A stretch of DNA of 22,043 bases, taken from the NCBI GenBank assembly GCA_026391515.1, contig JAPLEC010000365.1, forward strand, positions 1-22,043, read 5' to 3'. Made by a program: the position numbers and the translations under genes. Position 1 is the stretch's first letter. Every line of letters starts with the position of its first letter. The notes under the pieces were generated by a model. The model did no database searches and was not told the origin of the DNA. It saw only the letters and a list, made by a program, of their open reading frames with translations. The DNA is from Bacteroidia bacterium (lineage in GTDB: Bacteria > Bacteroidota > Bacteroidia > Bacteroidales > VadinHA17). Below are positions 1 to 8,028 of the stretch, piece by piece.

Positions 1-945
1 ACCCTTATTAATAAGGAAGAGTGGAATACTACCTCCGAATACGCTCCCGACAATTGCCACACCATAAACAACGAATGTAGGCCATCTGACCTCCATTGGA
101 GTCATTAGGAATTGCTTTTTAAGATAATCCGGCAACCAGAACAGATAAAACCACCATACCCCGTCAGTAAGGAATTTACCCCAAAAAAATGACCATGTCT
201 GCCGGTATTTCAGCAGCTTCAACCATGGAACTTTTGCCTTATCTTCCTCCTGTACAACTGCTTGTCCAGCAGCCTGCAGTGATTCAGTATCCTGGTGAAT
301 ATAATCGAATTCAGTTTTTGACAGACGCTTTTGCTTTGAAGGTGGATTATAAAGCCAGAACCAGAAGATTAGCCAAAGGAATCCTGATGCACCAGTAATG
401 ATAAATGAAAGCTTCCATCCAGCTCCTACTCCCCAGTAAACAAGACACCAGGGAACGACCAGGGCAGCTACCATTGCTCCCAGGTTTGAACCGCTGTTAA
501 ATATGCCTGTTGCCAGTGCTCTTTCCTTCTTCGGGAACCATTCAGCGACAGTTTTGATTGAAGCTGGAAAGTTTCCGGCTTCACCAACTGCAAACAGGCT
601 GCGGATAAATACATGCATGCTTACGGCTGCTCCTGCCAGGGCATTAATCATTCCAAATATCGACCAGGTAATAAGAGAAAGAGCCAGTCCGAGCTTTGTA
701 CCGATTTTATCAATCACCCACCCTGCGAAAATTGATACCAGGGCATAAAATCCTGTAAAAAAGGAAGTCAGATAGGAAAAGTCAGTATTGCTCCAACCAA
801 AACCACCTTGATCTGCTGAGGTGCAGAAAAATAGTTTTAGATAACTGATAACCTGCCTGTCCATGTAGTTAATGGTCGTCGAAAACAAAAGAAGCGAGAT
901 GATTACCCACCTGTAATTTCCGATCCGGGTTGAAGTGTTGTCCAT
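1..945 (-). CDS. exuT: ExuT-like hexuronate MFS transporter (3' end cut off by window edge)
   Basis: Reading from the ATG at 945 down to base 1 gives 315 uninterrupted residues without a stop; the family is usually about 420-450 residues, so roughly a quarter is missing. It is a major facilitator inner-membrane protein. Seen: NYMDRQ at residues 26-31 after the first helix, and a strongly conserved block at about 117-160 (GEAGNFPASIK, AEWFPKKERALATGIFNSG) typical of the anion:cation symporter group that holds ExuT and GudP. A hydrophilic loop between helices 6 and 7 lies at about 200-245. Family knowledge: these proteins import glucuronate, galacturonate or other sugar acids with protons. It is last in the window in a minus-strand operon that begins with uxaC, 33 bases after gnd, which supports hexuronate uptake. 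Exact substrate is inferred. Confidence 0.85.
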   Translation of the reverse strand, partial: MDNTSTRIGNYRWVIISLLLFSTTINYMDRQVISYLKLFFCTSADQGGFGWSNTDFSYLTSFFTGFYALVSIFAGWVIDKIGTKLGLALSLITWSIFGMINALAGAAVSMHVFIRSLFAVGEAGNFPASIKTVAEWFPKKERALATGIFNSGSNLGAMVAALVVPWCLVYWGVGAGWKLSFIITGASGFLWLIFWFWLYNPPSKQKRLSKTEFDYIHQDTESLQAAGQAVVQEEDKAKVPWLKLLKYRQTWSFFWGKFLTDGVWWFYLFWLPDYLKKQFLMTPMEVRWPTFVVYGVAIVGSVFGGSIPLFLINKG

Positions 946-978
946 GATTATTAATTTAGTTAGATTATTTTAAATTAG

Positions 979-2433
979 TTATGCATTATAAGTTGTTGAT
1001 GCTGTTGTTCCACCACGGCCCGTCCAATTGGTATGGAAGAATTCTCCTCTCGGCTTATCGGTACGTTCGTATGTATGTGCGCCGAAATAATCACGCTGTG
1101 CCTGCAGCAGGTTGGCAGGAAGCTTTTCACAACGATACCCGTCGAAATACCCTAATGCTGAGGATATTGCAGGTATCGGTATTCCGTTTGTTACGACTGC
1201 AGAAACCACATTTCTCCATCCTTCCTGGGCTTTTTCGACCTTCTCTTTGAAGAATGGATCAAGCAGAAGGTTGCTGATTGATGAATTCTTGTCAAATGCC
1301 TCTTTGATCTTTCCGAGGAAGGCAGATCTGATTATACATCCACCACGCCACATCAAAGCTATGCCTCCATAGTTCAGATCCCATTTAAACTCTTCTGCAG
1401 CAGCTCTCATCAATGAATAACCCTGAGCGTATGATACAATCTTTGAGCCATATAAGGCATCTTTCAAATCGTTTATGAATTTTGTTTTGTCGCCTTTAAA
1501 TCCGGCTTTAGGTCCATGAAGTATTTTTGAAGCTTTGACTCTTTCGTCCTTTACTGCTGAGAGACATCTTGAAAATACAGCTTCGCCGATAAGAGTAAGA
1601 GGAATTCCATGATCGAGAGCTGCAACGGCTGTCCACTTGCCTGTCCCTTTCTGCCCGGCAGTGTCAAGGATTTTGTCTACAAGAGGTTTACCATCAGTAT
1701 CCTTATAAGCCAGAATGTCTCTGGTAATTTCAATCAGGTAACTATTAAGCTCACCTTTATTCCACTCTTTGAAAACAAGATTCATTTCGTCGGCACTCAT
1801 GTTAAGAAGATCTCTCATTATCTGGTATGCTTCGCAGATCAGCTGCATATCACCATATTCGATGCCATTGTGGACCATTTTTACAAAATGGCCTGCTCCG
1901 TTTTCACCAACCCAGTCGCAGCAAGGAGAGCCATCTTCAACTTTTGCGGCTATAGCCTGGAAAATCGGTTTGATTGAAGGCCAGGCTGCCTTTGATCCGC
2001 CGGGCATAATTGAAGGTCCAAGTAAAGCGCCTTCTTCACCACCTGAAACTCCTGTTCCGATGTATAGAAGTCCTTTGCTTTCTACCAGTGCTGTCCTTCT
2101 GTTCGTGTCAGGGAAATGGGTATTGCCACCGTCAATAATAATATCGCCTTTTTCGAGGTGGGGGATGAGAGTATTGATCATGTCATCTACAGCACTGCCT
2201 GCTTTGACCATAATCATTATTTTCCTTGGTGTGGCAAGCGATTTAACAAGCTCCTCAACAGAATGAACGCCTGTTATTTTCTTCCCTTTTGCTCTGCCTG
2301 CAAGGAAATTATCAACTTTCTGAGTCGTCCGGTTAAAAACAGTTACCTGAAAACCTTTGCTCTCCATGTTCAGCACAAGGTTTTCGCCCATAACTGCCAG
2401 CCCGATTAATCCGATGTCTGATAGTTTATTCAT
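979..2433 (-). CDS. gnd: 6-phosphogluconate dehydrogenase, decarboxylating
   Basis: 484 residues, full length for the long form of the family. The enzyme oxidises and decarboxylates 6-phosphogluconate to ribulose 5-phosphate with NADP(+), in the cytoplasm, in the oxidative pentose phosphate pathway. Seen: N-terminal Rossmann motif GLAVMGENL near residue 11, GGEEGALLGPSIMPGG near 130, the catalytic region HFVKMVHNGIEYGDMQLI near 183-200, and the family signature ILDTAGQKGTGKWT near 255. A C-terminal tail ends in GRGGTTASTTYNA. The gene sits inside the hexuronate operon, 121 bases after the Gfo/Idh/MocA gene and 33 before the transporter, rather than beside zwf/pgl. This is unusual and is the key link that suggests hexuronates end as 6-phosphogluconate here. 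Confidence 0.97.
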   Translation of the reverse strand: MNKLSDIGLIGLAVMGENLVLNMESKGFQVTVFNRTTQKVDNFLAGRAKGKKITGVHSVEELVKSLATPRKIMIMVKAGSAVDDMINTLIPHLEKGDIIIDGGNTHFPDTNRRTALVESKGLLYIGTGVSGGEEGALLGPSIMPGGSKAAWPSIKPIFQAIAAKVEDGSPCCDWVGENGAGHFVKMVHNGIEYGDMQLICEAYQIMRDLLNMSADEMNLVFKEWNKGELNSYLIEITRDILAYKDTDGKPLVDKILDTAGQKGTGKWTAVAALDHGIPLTLIGEAVFSRCLSAVKDERVKASKILHGPKAGFKGDKTKFINDLKDALYGSKIVSYAQGYSLMRAAAEEFKWDLNYGGIALMWRGGCIIRSAFLGKIKEAFDKNSSISNLLLDPFFKEKVEKAQEGWRNVVSAVVTNGIPIPAISSALGYFDGYRCEKLPANLLQAQRDYFGAHTYERTDKPRGEFFHTNWTGRGGTTASTTYNA

Positions 2434-2468
2434 AATAGTCAGTTATTGTTATTTAATATTTTTTACAT

Positions 2469-2520
2469 CCCCTGACCCTCCCGCTTCGTTAAAACTTCGC
2501 GGGACAAGCTCTTCAAAGGG
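2469..2520. repeat. Dispersed palindromic intergenic repeat, copy 1
   Basis: A GC-rich island in an AT-rich gap between two minus-strand genes. On the plus strand it reads CCCCTGACCCTCCCGCTTC, a variable loop, then CGCGGGACAAGCTCTTCAAA. CCCGC and GCGGG can pair as a stem. A second copy with the same flanks and a different loop occurs in inverted orientation at 14233-14299. It is probably a REP-like element or a transcribed hairpin; function unknown. Confidence 0.75.
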
Positions 2521-2554
2521 AGAATCTTGGAGTTGAATCCCTTATTTCTTTTCT

Positions 2555-3538
2555 TTATCTTTTCCTGTAATATTCCTTAATAATTTCATCCATTACTCTG
2601 CTGGTTCTGGCTCCGGTTATTCCATTACTGACTGCCTGTCCGTTTTCAGTAAGAGCCTTTACTACATTTTCAATAAGAAAGATCTGAACATTTTCCGGTC
2701 TTTCATTTATGAATTCTTTCCTGCCTTCATTATTTTCAAGAACTATCGGTTCAAAGTTGAAGCAGGAAAATTTTATCAATCCGTTTTCACCGGCAATCTC
2801 AATTATGTCCCTGCTGCATGAAGGTGAAGCGCTGAAGCACCATGTTCCTGTCCCGGCAATCTTATTTCCAAAAGTGAAATCAGCGGAAACATAATCTTCT
2901 GCTTTATACAATCCGGCCTGGTTAAGCACAACGGAATGAACCCTTTGAACAGGACCAAACAAAAAGTCAAGATAATCGAGCTGGTGAGAAGCCAGATCAA
3001 AGAAGTGTCCACCACCGGCAATTTTAGGATCAACCCTCCAGGATAGCTTTCCGGACATTTCATCCTCAGACGGAGATGTTATGAGCTGAATTTGTACAAA
3101 TCTTGTCTTACCGATAGCTCCGTTTAAAATCATCTCCTTTACCTTTAAAAATCCCGGAAGCGCTCTTCTGTAATATGCAACAAAAACAGGTACATTGAAT
3201 TTTTCTGATGCTTTATTAATCTTCTGGCATTCAGAATAATTAAGCGCCATCGGCTTTTCAATATAAACCGGTTTCCCGGCTTTTATTGCTTTAATTGCAT
3301 ATTCTGCATGAAAAGCAGGGGGAGTGGCTACATATACTGCATTTAATTCCGGATCATTTATCAGGTCTGAAGCTTTACTGTAAAACTTTGGTACATTGTG
3401 TCTTCTTGCGTACTCCTCAGCCAATGCGGCATTCCTTCTCATAACGGCTATGAGCCTGGAGTTTTTCACTTTGTTAAAAGCAGGGCCGCTTTTTACTTCT
3501 GTGACGTTACCGCATCCTATGATACCCCAGTTTATCAT
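2555..3538 (-). CDS. Gfo/Idh/MocA-family NAD(P)-dependent oxidoreductase
   Basis: 327 residues from the ATG at 3538. A longer reading from 3565 is possible, but the start at 3538 forms a classic ATGA overlap with the stop of the upstream gene and places the Rossmann glycine motif (WGIIGCGN) directly at the N terminus. Seen: EKP at residues 94-96 (the Lys is the usual catalytic residue) and GGGHFFDLASHQLD at 175-188, which carries the Asp and His conserved in this superfamily. Family knowledge: such enzymes oxidise or reduce a hydroxyl/keto group on sugars, sugar acids or inositols. Being translationally coupled to the LarA-like epimerase suggests it acts on the same or the next sugar-acid intermediate, but the substrate cannot be read from sequence. 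Confidence 0.85.
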   Translation of the reverse strand: MINWGIIGCGNVTEVKSGPAFNKVKNSRLIAVMRRNAALAEEYARRHNVPKFYSKASDLINDPELNAVYVATPPAFHAEYAIKAIKAGKPVYIEKPMALNYSECQKINKASEKFNVPVFVAYYRRALPGFLKVKEMILNGAIGKTRFVQIQLITSPSEDEMSGKLSWRVDPKIAGGGHFFDLASHQLDYLDFLFGPVQRVHSVVLNQAGLYKAEDYVSADFTFGNKIAGTGTWCFSASPSCSRDIIEIAGENGLIKFSCFNFEPIVLENNEGRKEFINERPENVQIFLIENVVKALTENGQAVSNGITGARTSRVMDEIIKEYYRKR

Positions 3539-4809
3539 TTTGCAAGTCTTTCTCTGGAGCTCCATAATCCAACAGCAGGATTCGAAATATAGAATATCTC
3601 CTCTCCGTCAGGAAGTTTATTAAACCCATCTTTAAGCTTCTCCGGATTATATTTTTTCAATGCTTGAGAAAGATCACCATATTTAAAATTTACAGATTCA
3701 ATTTCCTGTTGCGTAAGGTGTCCGGGGCAGTAGGTTACAGAAAACCTCCCTTCAGAGCTGCCATGGATCAGGTGTGCTGCTGCACTCAGGTTATTGCGGA
3801 GCTCTTCATTCTCCTTAAGAGCGGCGAGCGTTGCAGGTGTCCCGTGGTAACCATATTTTCTTATAAGCCTGTCAATCTCCTTGTCTTCACCAAACTCTTT
3901 GAGTCCGGGAGCCAGAACGATAAGTTCCCCATTATCAGCCATCGCCATGCGGGTCCTGTAAATGCTTTTATTTCCCAGCCAGGTGCTTTTAAATTCTGAT
4001 GGATCAAGATATACTACAACTTTCTTCAGTGGTTTTTCGACAACTATAAAGTTCACTTTAAGAGAGAGCTCTGCAGCCAGCTTGAACACTTCTTGATCAT
4101 CGCCGATATAAAGACCCCTTATCACAAGCTTGCCCGATTCGTCACGACCTACGACTGTATGTATATAAACAATTGGCAGATGTGATGTGAAATGTTCTGA
4201 AGCATAATTAAGCAGCTTTCGTACCGGTGTATCGACTTTGCCCATCATTCTTTCCATTCCGTAAACTGCTCCTACAAAATGACTTTTATTAATACCTTCA
4301 TGACCTCCGGTTCCGACAAAAAGATTTTTATTATAATTAGCCATTCCAACCACCTCATGAGGAACTACCTGTCCAACTGATAGAATTAGATCATGTTTTC
4401 CGTTGATTACCAGTTTGTTAAGCTGAGCGGGCCAGGAATAATCCAGTGCCCCGTTGGTAATCTTTGATACAAAATCACCGGGAATAGTTCCAACCGTTAC
4501 AATATCATTCCTCCAGTCATGAACACGAAATAATTCTTTTGGTACGCCCTTGTACATCTCCTCGATTTCCCGGTCAGTCATAGGAGAATGAGTTCCAAGC
4601 GCAGGCAGTATATCCTTCAGATTCTCTTTGTAATAATTGTATAAAAGAGTAGTAATATCTCCGGCTCTTGAATGAAAACGTGTAAAGTCAGGCGGGACTA
4701 CAAGAACTTTTTTCCTTGGTCCAAGTTTTACCAGTGCTGAATAAATGCCATATTCCAGATCGTTGGAATTTAAAACTGTATTTTCAGAACCCGTTTTATA
4801 ATAAATCAT
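3535..4809 (-). CDS. LarA-family nickel-pincer 2-hydroxyacid epimerase, candidate D-gluconate/D-mannonate 2-epimerase
   Basis: 424 residues, the family's usual size (lactate racemase LarA is about 425). Seen: PPDFTRFHSR at 39-48 (DxTR motif, D41/R44), GTH at 72-74, and H151, K161 and H177. The spacings 151/161/177 equal those of H174, K184 and H200 of Lactobacillus plantarum LarA, where the Lys carries the nickel-pincer nucleotide covalently and the His residues bind Ni or act as acid/base. Family knowledge: LarA-superfamily enzymes invert C2 of alpha-hydroxy acids, and D-gluconate 2-epimerase is one described activity. Inference: between a mannonate-forming SDR and gnd, the likely reaction is D-mannonate to D-gluconate. 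Lactate racemase is less likely in this setting. No larB, larC or larE cofactor genes are in the window. Start ATG at 4809, 17 bases after the HAD gene. Confidence 0.82.
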   Translation of the reverse strand: MIYYKTGSENTVLNSNDLEYGIYSALVKLGPRKKVLVVPPDFTRFHSRAGDITTLLYNYYKENLKDILPALGTHSPMTDREIEEMYKGVPKELFRVHDWRNDIVTVGTIPGDFVSKITNGALDYSWPAQLNKLVINGKHDLILSVGQVVPHEVVGMANYNKNLFVGTGGHEGINKSHFVGAVYGMERMMGKVDTPVRKLLNYASEHFTSHLPIVYIHTVVGRDESGKLVIRGLYIGDDQEVFKLAAELSLKVNFIVVEKPLKKVVVYLDPSEFKSTWLGNKSIYRTRMAMADNGELIVLAPGLKEFGEDKEIDRLIRKYGYHGTPATLAALKENEELRNNLSAAAHLIHGSSEGRFSVTYCPGHLTQQEIESVNFKYGDLSQALKKYNPEKLKDGFNKLPDGEEIFYISNPAVGLWSSRERLAK

Positions 4810-4826
4810 AATTGAAAGATTTTCTG

Positions 4827-5711
4827 TTACAATTTCCAGTGCGGATGCTCAGGGAGATAAGTCTTAAACTCTTTTATCAGCTCTTCCTCATAAGCTCCTT
4901 TAAATTTTCCTGCAAAGAACATGTCGAGGCCCTCATTATAAAGTCTTTCCCATGAATCCTCTTCTTTTCCGGGATTGACCGGGAAAAAGAGAAGTCCATT
5001 GGATTTTGCAGCTTTCAGATCACCGTTAGCATCGCCGATCATAAGTACTTTATCATCAGGGTATTTCCCTTTCGCTCCGTATTTCAGGTGTTCTCCTTTA
5101 GTTCCATATTCCTGCCCGGCAATCATTCTTACAAGATGATCAATTTTATTTTCTTCCCACTCCCTTTTAAGCGCTTCAAGCGGCGTTTGCGAGACAACCA
5201 TGATATCAGCTTTTGGTTTCATTTTCGCAAGGCATTCTTTTACAAAAGGAAACGGGGGAATCCCGAAGACAAGATTTGCTATATCCTCATTTACTTTCAG
5301 CGACCATTCAAGTGTCTGATTGATAAACGGATCATTTACCTCGGCAGCATATTTTATTAAGGTTGGATTCCCGAGCTTATTCTCTTTTTTTGTCCACTCA
5401 ATCAATGGTTCAGATGTTGGTATCGCAACATTTCTTGCTTTCACTTCTGGTCTGACCGAAAGCAGCTTAAGAGTCTCACTGACAGCAAGGAAGCGATTGC
5501 ACCCACGTGTGGTTGAATAAAGATTCACAAACTCCCAAGTTTCACGGGCATATTTTGAAACCGGCTGTAACTTGTAATATTTGATAAAGTTGGGACAAAA
5601 GCACTCTTTCTGCTTTATTTCCATTGTATCAAATGCACAGCCATCTGAATCGATCCCGATAAAGAATTCCTTCTCTGGTTTCAGGCTTAGCAGCAGTTCC
5701 TGTGGATTCAT
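4827..5711 (-). CDS. HAD-superfamily hydrolase of the hexuronate operon
   Basis: 294 residues, cytoplasmic. Seen: HAD motif I IDSDGCAFD with D21 and D23 (nucleophile and acid/base), motif II Ser174 in VVSQTP, a probable motif III Lys in the 205-215 region, and motif IV IGDANGD with D227 and D231. Between motifs I and II lies a large, mostly helical cap of about 140 residues, so the substrate is likely small. Family knowledge: most such proteins are phosphatases of small metabolites; a few are phosphomutases or phosphotransferases. It lies 11 bases after the SDR gene and 17 before the LarA-like gene, so it is clearly cotranscribed. A role on a sugar-acid phosphate is inferred; the true substrate is unknown. 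Confidence 0.8.
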   Translation of the reverse strand: MNPQELLLSLKPEKEFFIGIDSDGCAFDTMEIKQKECFCPNFIKYYKLQPVSKYARETWEFVNLYSTTRGCNRFLAVSETLKLLSVRPEVKARNVAIPTSEPLIEWTKKENKLGNPTLIKYAAEVNDPFINQTLEWSLKVNEDIANLVFGIPPFPFVKECLAKMKPKADIMVVSQTPLEALKREWEENKIDHLVRMIAGQEYGTKGEHLKYGAKGKYPDDKVLMIGDANGDLKAAKSNGLLFFPVNPGKEEDSWERLYNEGLDMFFAGKFKGAYEEELIKEFKTYLPEHPHWKL

Positions 5712-5722
5712 TATATTAAGCC

Positions 5723-6559
5723 TTACACTCCGCTATATGCGCTGAAGCCTCCGTCAACCGGGATGATTACACCCGTAACTGCTTTTGAAAGATCAGAAGC
5801 AAGATAGAGAAGAGTACCTGTGAGCTCTTCCGGAACGCAATATCGCTCCATCGGAGTACCATTAATTATTTTTTTGCCCCTGGCTGTAAGATCACCGGTT
5901 TTTTCATCGACAAGAAGGAACCGGTTCTGGTTTGTCAGAAGGAAGCCAGGTGCTATTGCATTGACTCTGATGCCGGCTTTTGCAAAGTGTACTGCAAGCC
6001 ATTGTGTGAAATTATTAACAGCAGCTTTGGCGGCAGAGTAAGCAGGTATCTTGGTCAGCGGCCTGTAGGAATTCATTGAAGAGATATTTATGATTACCCC
6101 TGATTTCCGGTTGACCATATCGGCGCCAAATACCATTGACGGAAGAAGAGTCCCTTTAAAGTTCAGATCAAATACTTTGTCAAATCCTTCGATCTGCAGG
6201 CCAAAAAATGTGTCTTCAGGCTTCTCGGTTCCATCCATTTTCTCAACTTTGGTAGTTGCCGCAGGTGAATTGCCTCCGGCACCATTTACCAGAATATCAA
6301 TCTGGCCAAGCTTGTCATGTATCTCTTTTTTTGCTGCCTCGAGCGAAGCTTTGTCGAGGACACTGGCTGAGAGTCCAATAGACTGAGATTTAAATTCCTT
6401 TTCAATCTCCTTTGCAACTTTTTCAGCGGCTTCTTTGTTCAGATCCAGAATTACAGTCTTAACGCCCTGTGCTGCAAGGGATTTAGACATTTCAGAGCAA
6501 ATGATGCCGGCACCACCGGTAATCACAGCTACTTTGTTTTTTAAATTTAATTCGTTCAT
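5723..6559 (-). CDS. uxuB: SDR-family D-mannonate dehydrogenase / fructuronate reductase (UxuB type)
   Basis: 278 residues from the ATG at 6559, chosen over an upstream start at 6601 because it leaves a normal 10-base gap after uxaC and starts at the usual SDR N terminus. Seen: TGGAGIICSE at 14-23 (Rossmann TGxxxGxx, with GII instead of the usual GIG), VNGAGG at 91-96, catalytic Ser at 160/161, Y174 and K178 (YSAAK). An insertion of about 25 residues at 100-125 after the NxAG motif is typical of the SDR mannonate oxidoreductases such as Bacillus YjmF, which are unrelated to the long-chain E. coli UxuB. Family knowledge: they reduce D-fructuronate to D-mannonate with NAD(P)H. The position right after uxaC matches the pathway order. 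Tagaturonate or another keto-acid is a possible alternative substrate. Confidence 0.75.
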   Translation of the reverse strand: MNELNLKNKVAVITGGAGIICSEMSKSLAAQGVKTVILDLNKEAAEKVAKEIEKEFKSQSIGLSASVLDKASLEAAKKEIHDKLGQIDILVNGAGGNSPAATTKVEKMDGTEKPEDTFFGLQIEGFDKVFDLNFKGTLLPSMVFGADMVNRKSGVIINISSMNSYRPLTKIPAYSAAKAAVNNFTQWLAVHFAKAGIRVNAIAPGFLLTNQNRFLLVDEKTGDLTARGKKIINGTPMERYCVPEELTGTLLYLASDLSKAVTGVIIPVDGGFSAYSGV

Positions 6560-6569
6560 ATAATAAGGT

Positions 6570-7973
6570 TTATTTTTTAAATCCAAAATATTCTTTTGCA
6601 TTCTTATAAGATATCCCTTCGATCACCGGCTTCAGCAGCTCTTCCTCGTCCGGTATCAGCCCCTTCTCGACTTCTTCTCCTACATAATTACAGACAAGAC
6701 GTCTGAAATACTCGTGACGCGGGTAGGAGAGGAAGCTCCTTGAATCCGTAACCATACCGATGAACCTTCTCATAAGTCCGAGTAATGCAAGGTCCCTGAT
6801 GTGCTTTTCCATTCCGTTTTTCTGATCGAGGAACCACCAGGCAGGACCATACTGTACTTTTACTGCTCTTGTACCATCATTGAAATTGCCTGCCATTGTT
6901 ACCATCATTTCATTATCAGCAGGATTGAGGTTATAAAGAATGGTCTTTGCAAGCTGGTCAGTCTCATCGAGGCTGTTCAGGAACCTCGACATTTTAAATG
7001 CATCCTGGGGAACTCCGATGGAATCCCACCCGGTATCAGGTCCCAGAAGCCTGAACATCCTTGAGTTATTGTTCCTCAATGCCCCGACGTGGAACTGCTG
7101 AGTCCATCCACGTTTATGGTTCATCCTGCAAAGTTCTGTCATCACCGCAACTTTATATTTTTCGTTCTCCTCAGCTGAAAGTTCATCGCCCTTCAATACT
7201 TTTTTAAGGATCTTATCAATTTCAGACGGTGTATATGCAGCATAAAAGAACCGCTCAAGGCCGTGATCCGACGATCTGGCACCTGTTTCATGGAAGAAGC
7301 TATGCCTCTTGTCGAGAGCTTCGATTAAAGTGGCAAAATCTTTTATTTCAATGCCGCTTACCTGGCTCAGCTTATCAATATATGCCTTGAATTTCACCGG
7401 ATCTTCAGTCTTGATTGCATTATCAGGCCGCCAGGTCGGAAGTATAATAATTTCAAATGCACCTTTGAGCTTTTTATGGTGTTCAAGAGTGTCTGTCGGG
7501 TCATCAGTTGTGCAAACTACTTCGACATTCATTTTCTTCAGAAGCGACCTGATGCTGAATTCTTTAGTTTGAAGCAATGAGCTTGCTTTATTATAAATTA
7601 CAGCAGCTGTTGCTGGCGAAAGAAGTTCAAAAATGTTGAAATACCTTGCCAGTTCAAGATGTGTCCAGTGATACAGCGGATTTCCAACTGTAACAGGAAC
7701 TGTTTCGGCCCATTTTCCAAATTTTTCAGTATCAGAAGCTTTGCCTGTGCAATATTTCTCATCAATACCATTGGTTCTCATAGCGCGCCATTTGTAGTGA
7801 TCGCCTTCAAGCCATGCCTGGGTAATGTTGCCAAACTGTCTGTCATCTGCAATCATTGCAGGAGAGAGGTGACAATGGAAATCGATTATCGGCTGGTGCT
7901 TTGAGTACTGGTGATAGAGTTTAATAGCAGTTTTATTGCTAAGAAGAAAGTCGTCGTTGATGAATTGTTTCAT
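6570..7973 (-). CDS. uxaC: Uronate isomerase
   Basis: 467 residues, full length. Isomerises D-glucuronate to D-fructuronate and D-galacturonate to D-tagaturonate in the cytoplasm, the entry step of hexuronate breakdown. Seen: the amidohydrolase-fold metal motif DFHCHLSP with H33 and H35, the N-terminal MKQFINDDFLLSN start typical of the family, VVCTTDDPTD near 152-161, QFHVGALRNNN near 294-304, and the C-terminal block with MVTDSRSFLSYPRHEYFRR. First gene of the minus-strand operon: 236 bases separate its start from the divergent glycosidase gene, and 10 bases separate its stop from the SDR gene. Regulation probably acts in the shared upstream region, which carries an inverted repeat at 8029-8054. 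Confidence 0.97.
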   Translation of the reverse strand: MKQFINDDFLLSNKTAIKLYHQYSKHQPIIDFHCHLSPAMIADDRQFGNITQAWLEGDHYKWRAMRTNGIDEKYCTGKASDTEKFGKWAETVPVTVGNPLYHWTHLELARYFNIFELLSPATAAVIYNKASSLLQTKEFSIRSLLKKMNVEVVCTTDDPTDTLEHHKKLKGAFEIIILPTWRPDNAIKTEDPVKFKAYIDKLSQVSGIEIKDFATLIEALDKRHSFFHETGARSSDHGLERFFYAAYTPSEIDKILKKVLKGDELSAEENEKYKVAVMTELCRMNHKRGWTQQFHVGALRNNNSRMFRLLGPDTGWDSIGVPQDAFKMSRFLNSLDETDQLAKTILYNLNPADNEMMVTMAGNFNDGTRAVKVQYGPAWWFLDQKNGMEKHIRDLALLGLMRRFIGMVTDSRSFLSYPRHEYFRRLVCNYVGEEVEKGLIPDEEELLKPVIEGISYKNAKEYFGFKK

Positions 7974-8028
7974 AATGAAGTTTTATTAGGATTTATAAAG
8001 ATAATATTTAGGATTTTAAAAAAGAATA

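Noticed and set aside
189..748. Two plus-strand open readings of 69 and 81 residues
   Set aside because: They are antisense to the MFS transporter, which shows clear family motifs across the same bases; their proteins have no recognisable features.
1769..2266. Plus-strand open reading of 165 residues
   Set aside because: Entirely antisense to gnd, whose motifs are intact. It lacks a promoter, ribosome site or family resemblance.
3535..4809. LarA-like gene as an ordinary lactate racemase
   Set aside because: No lactate genes or lar cofactor genes nearby, while all neighbours handle sugar acids. Kept as sugar-acid epimerase by inference.
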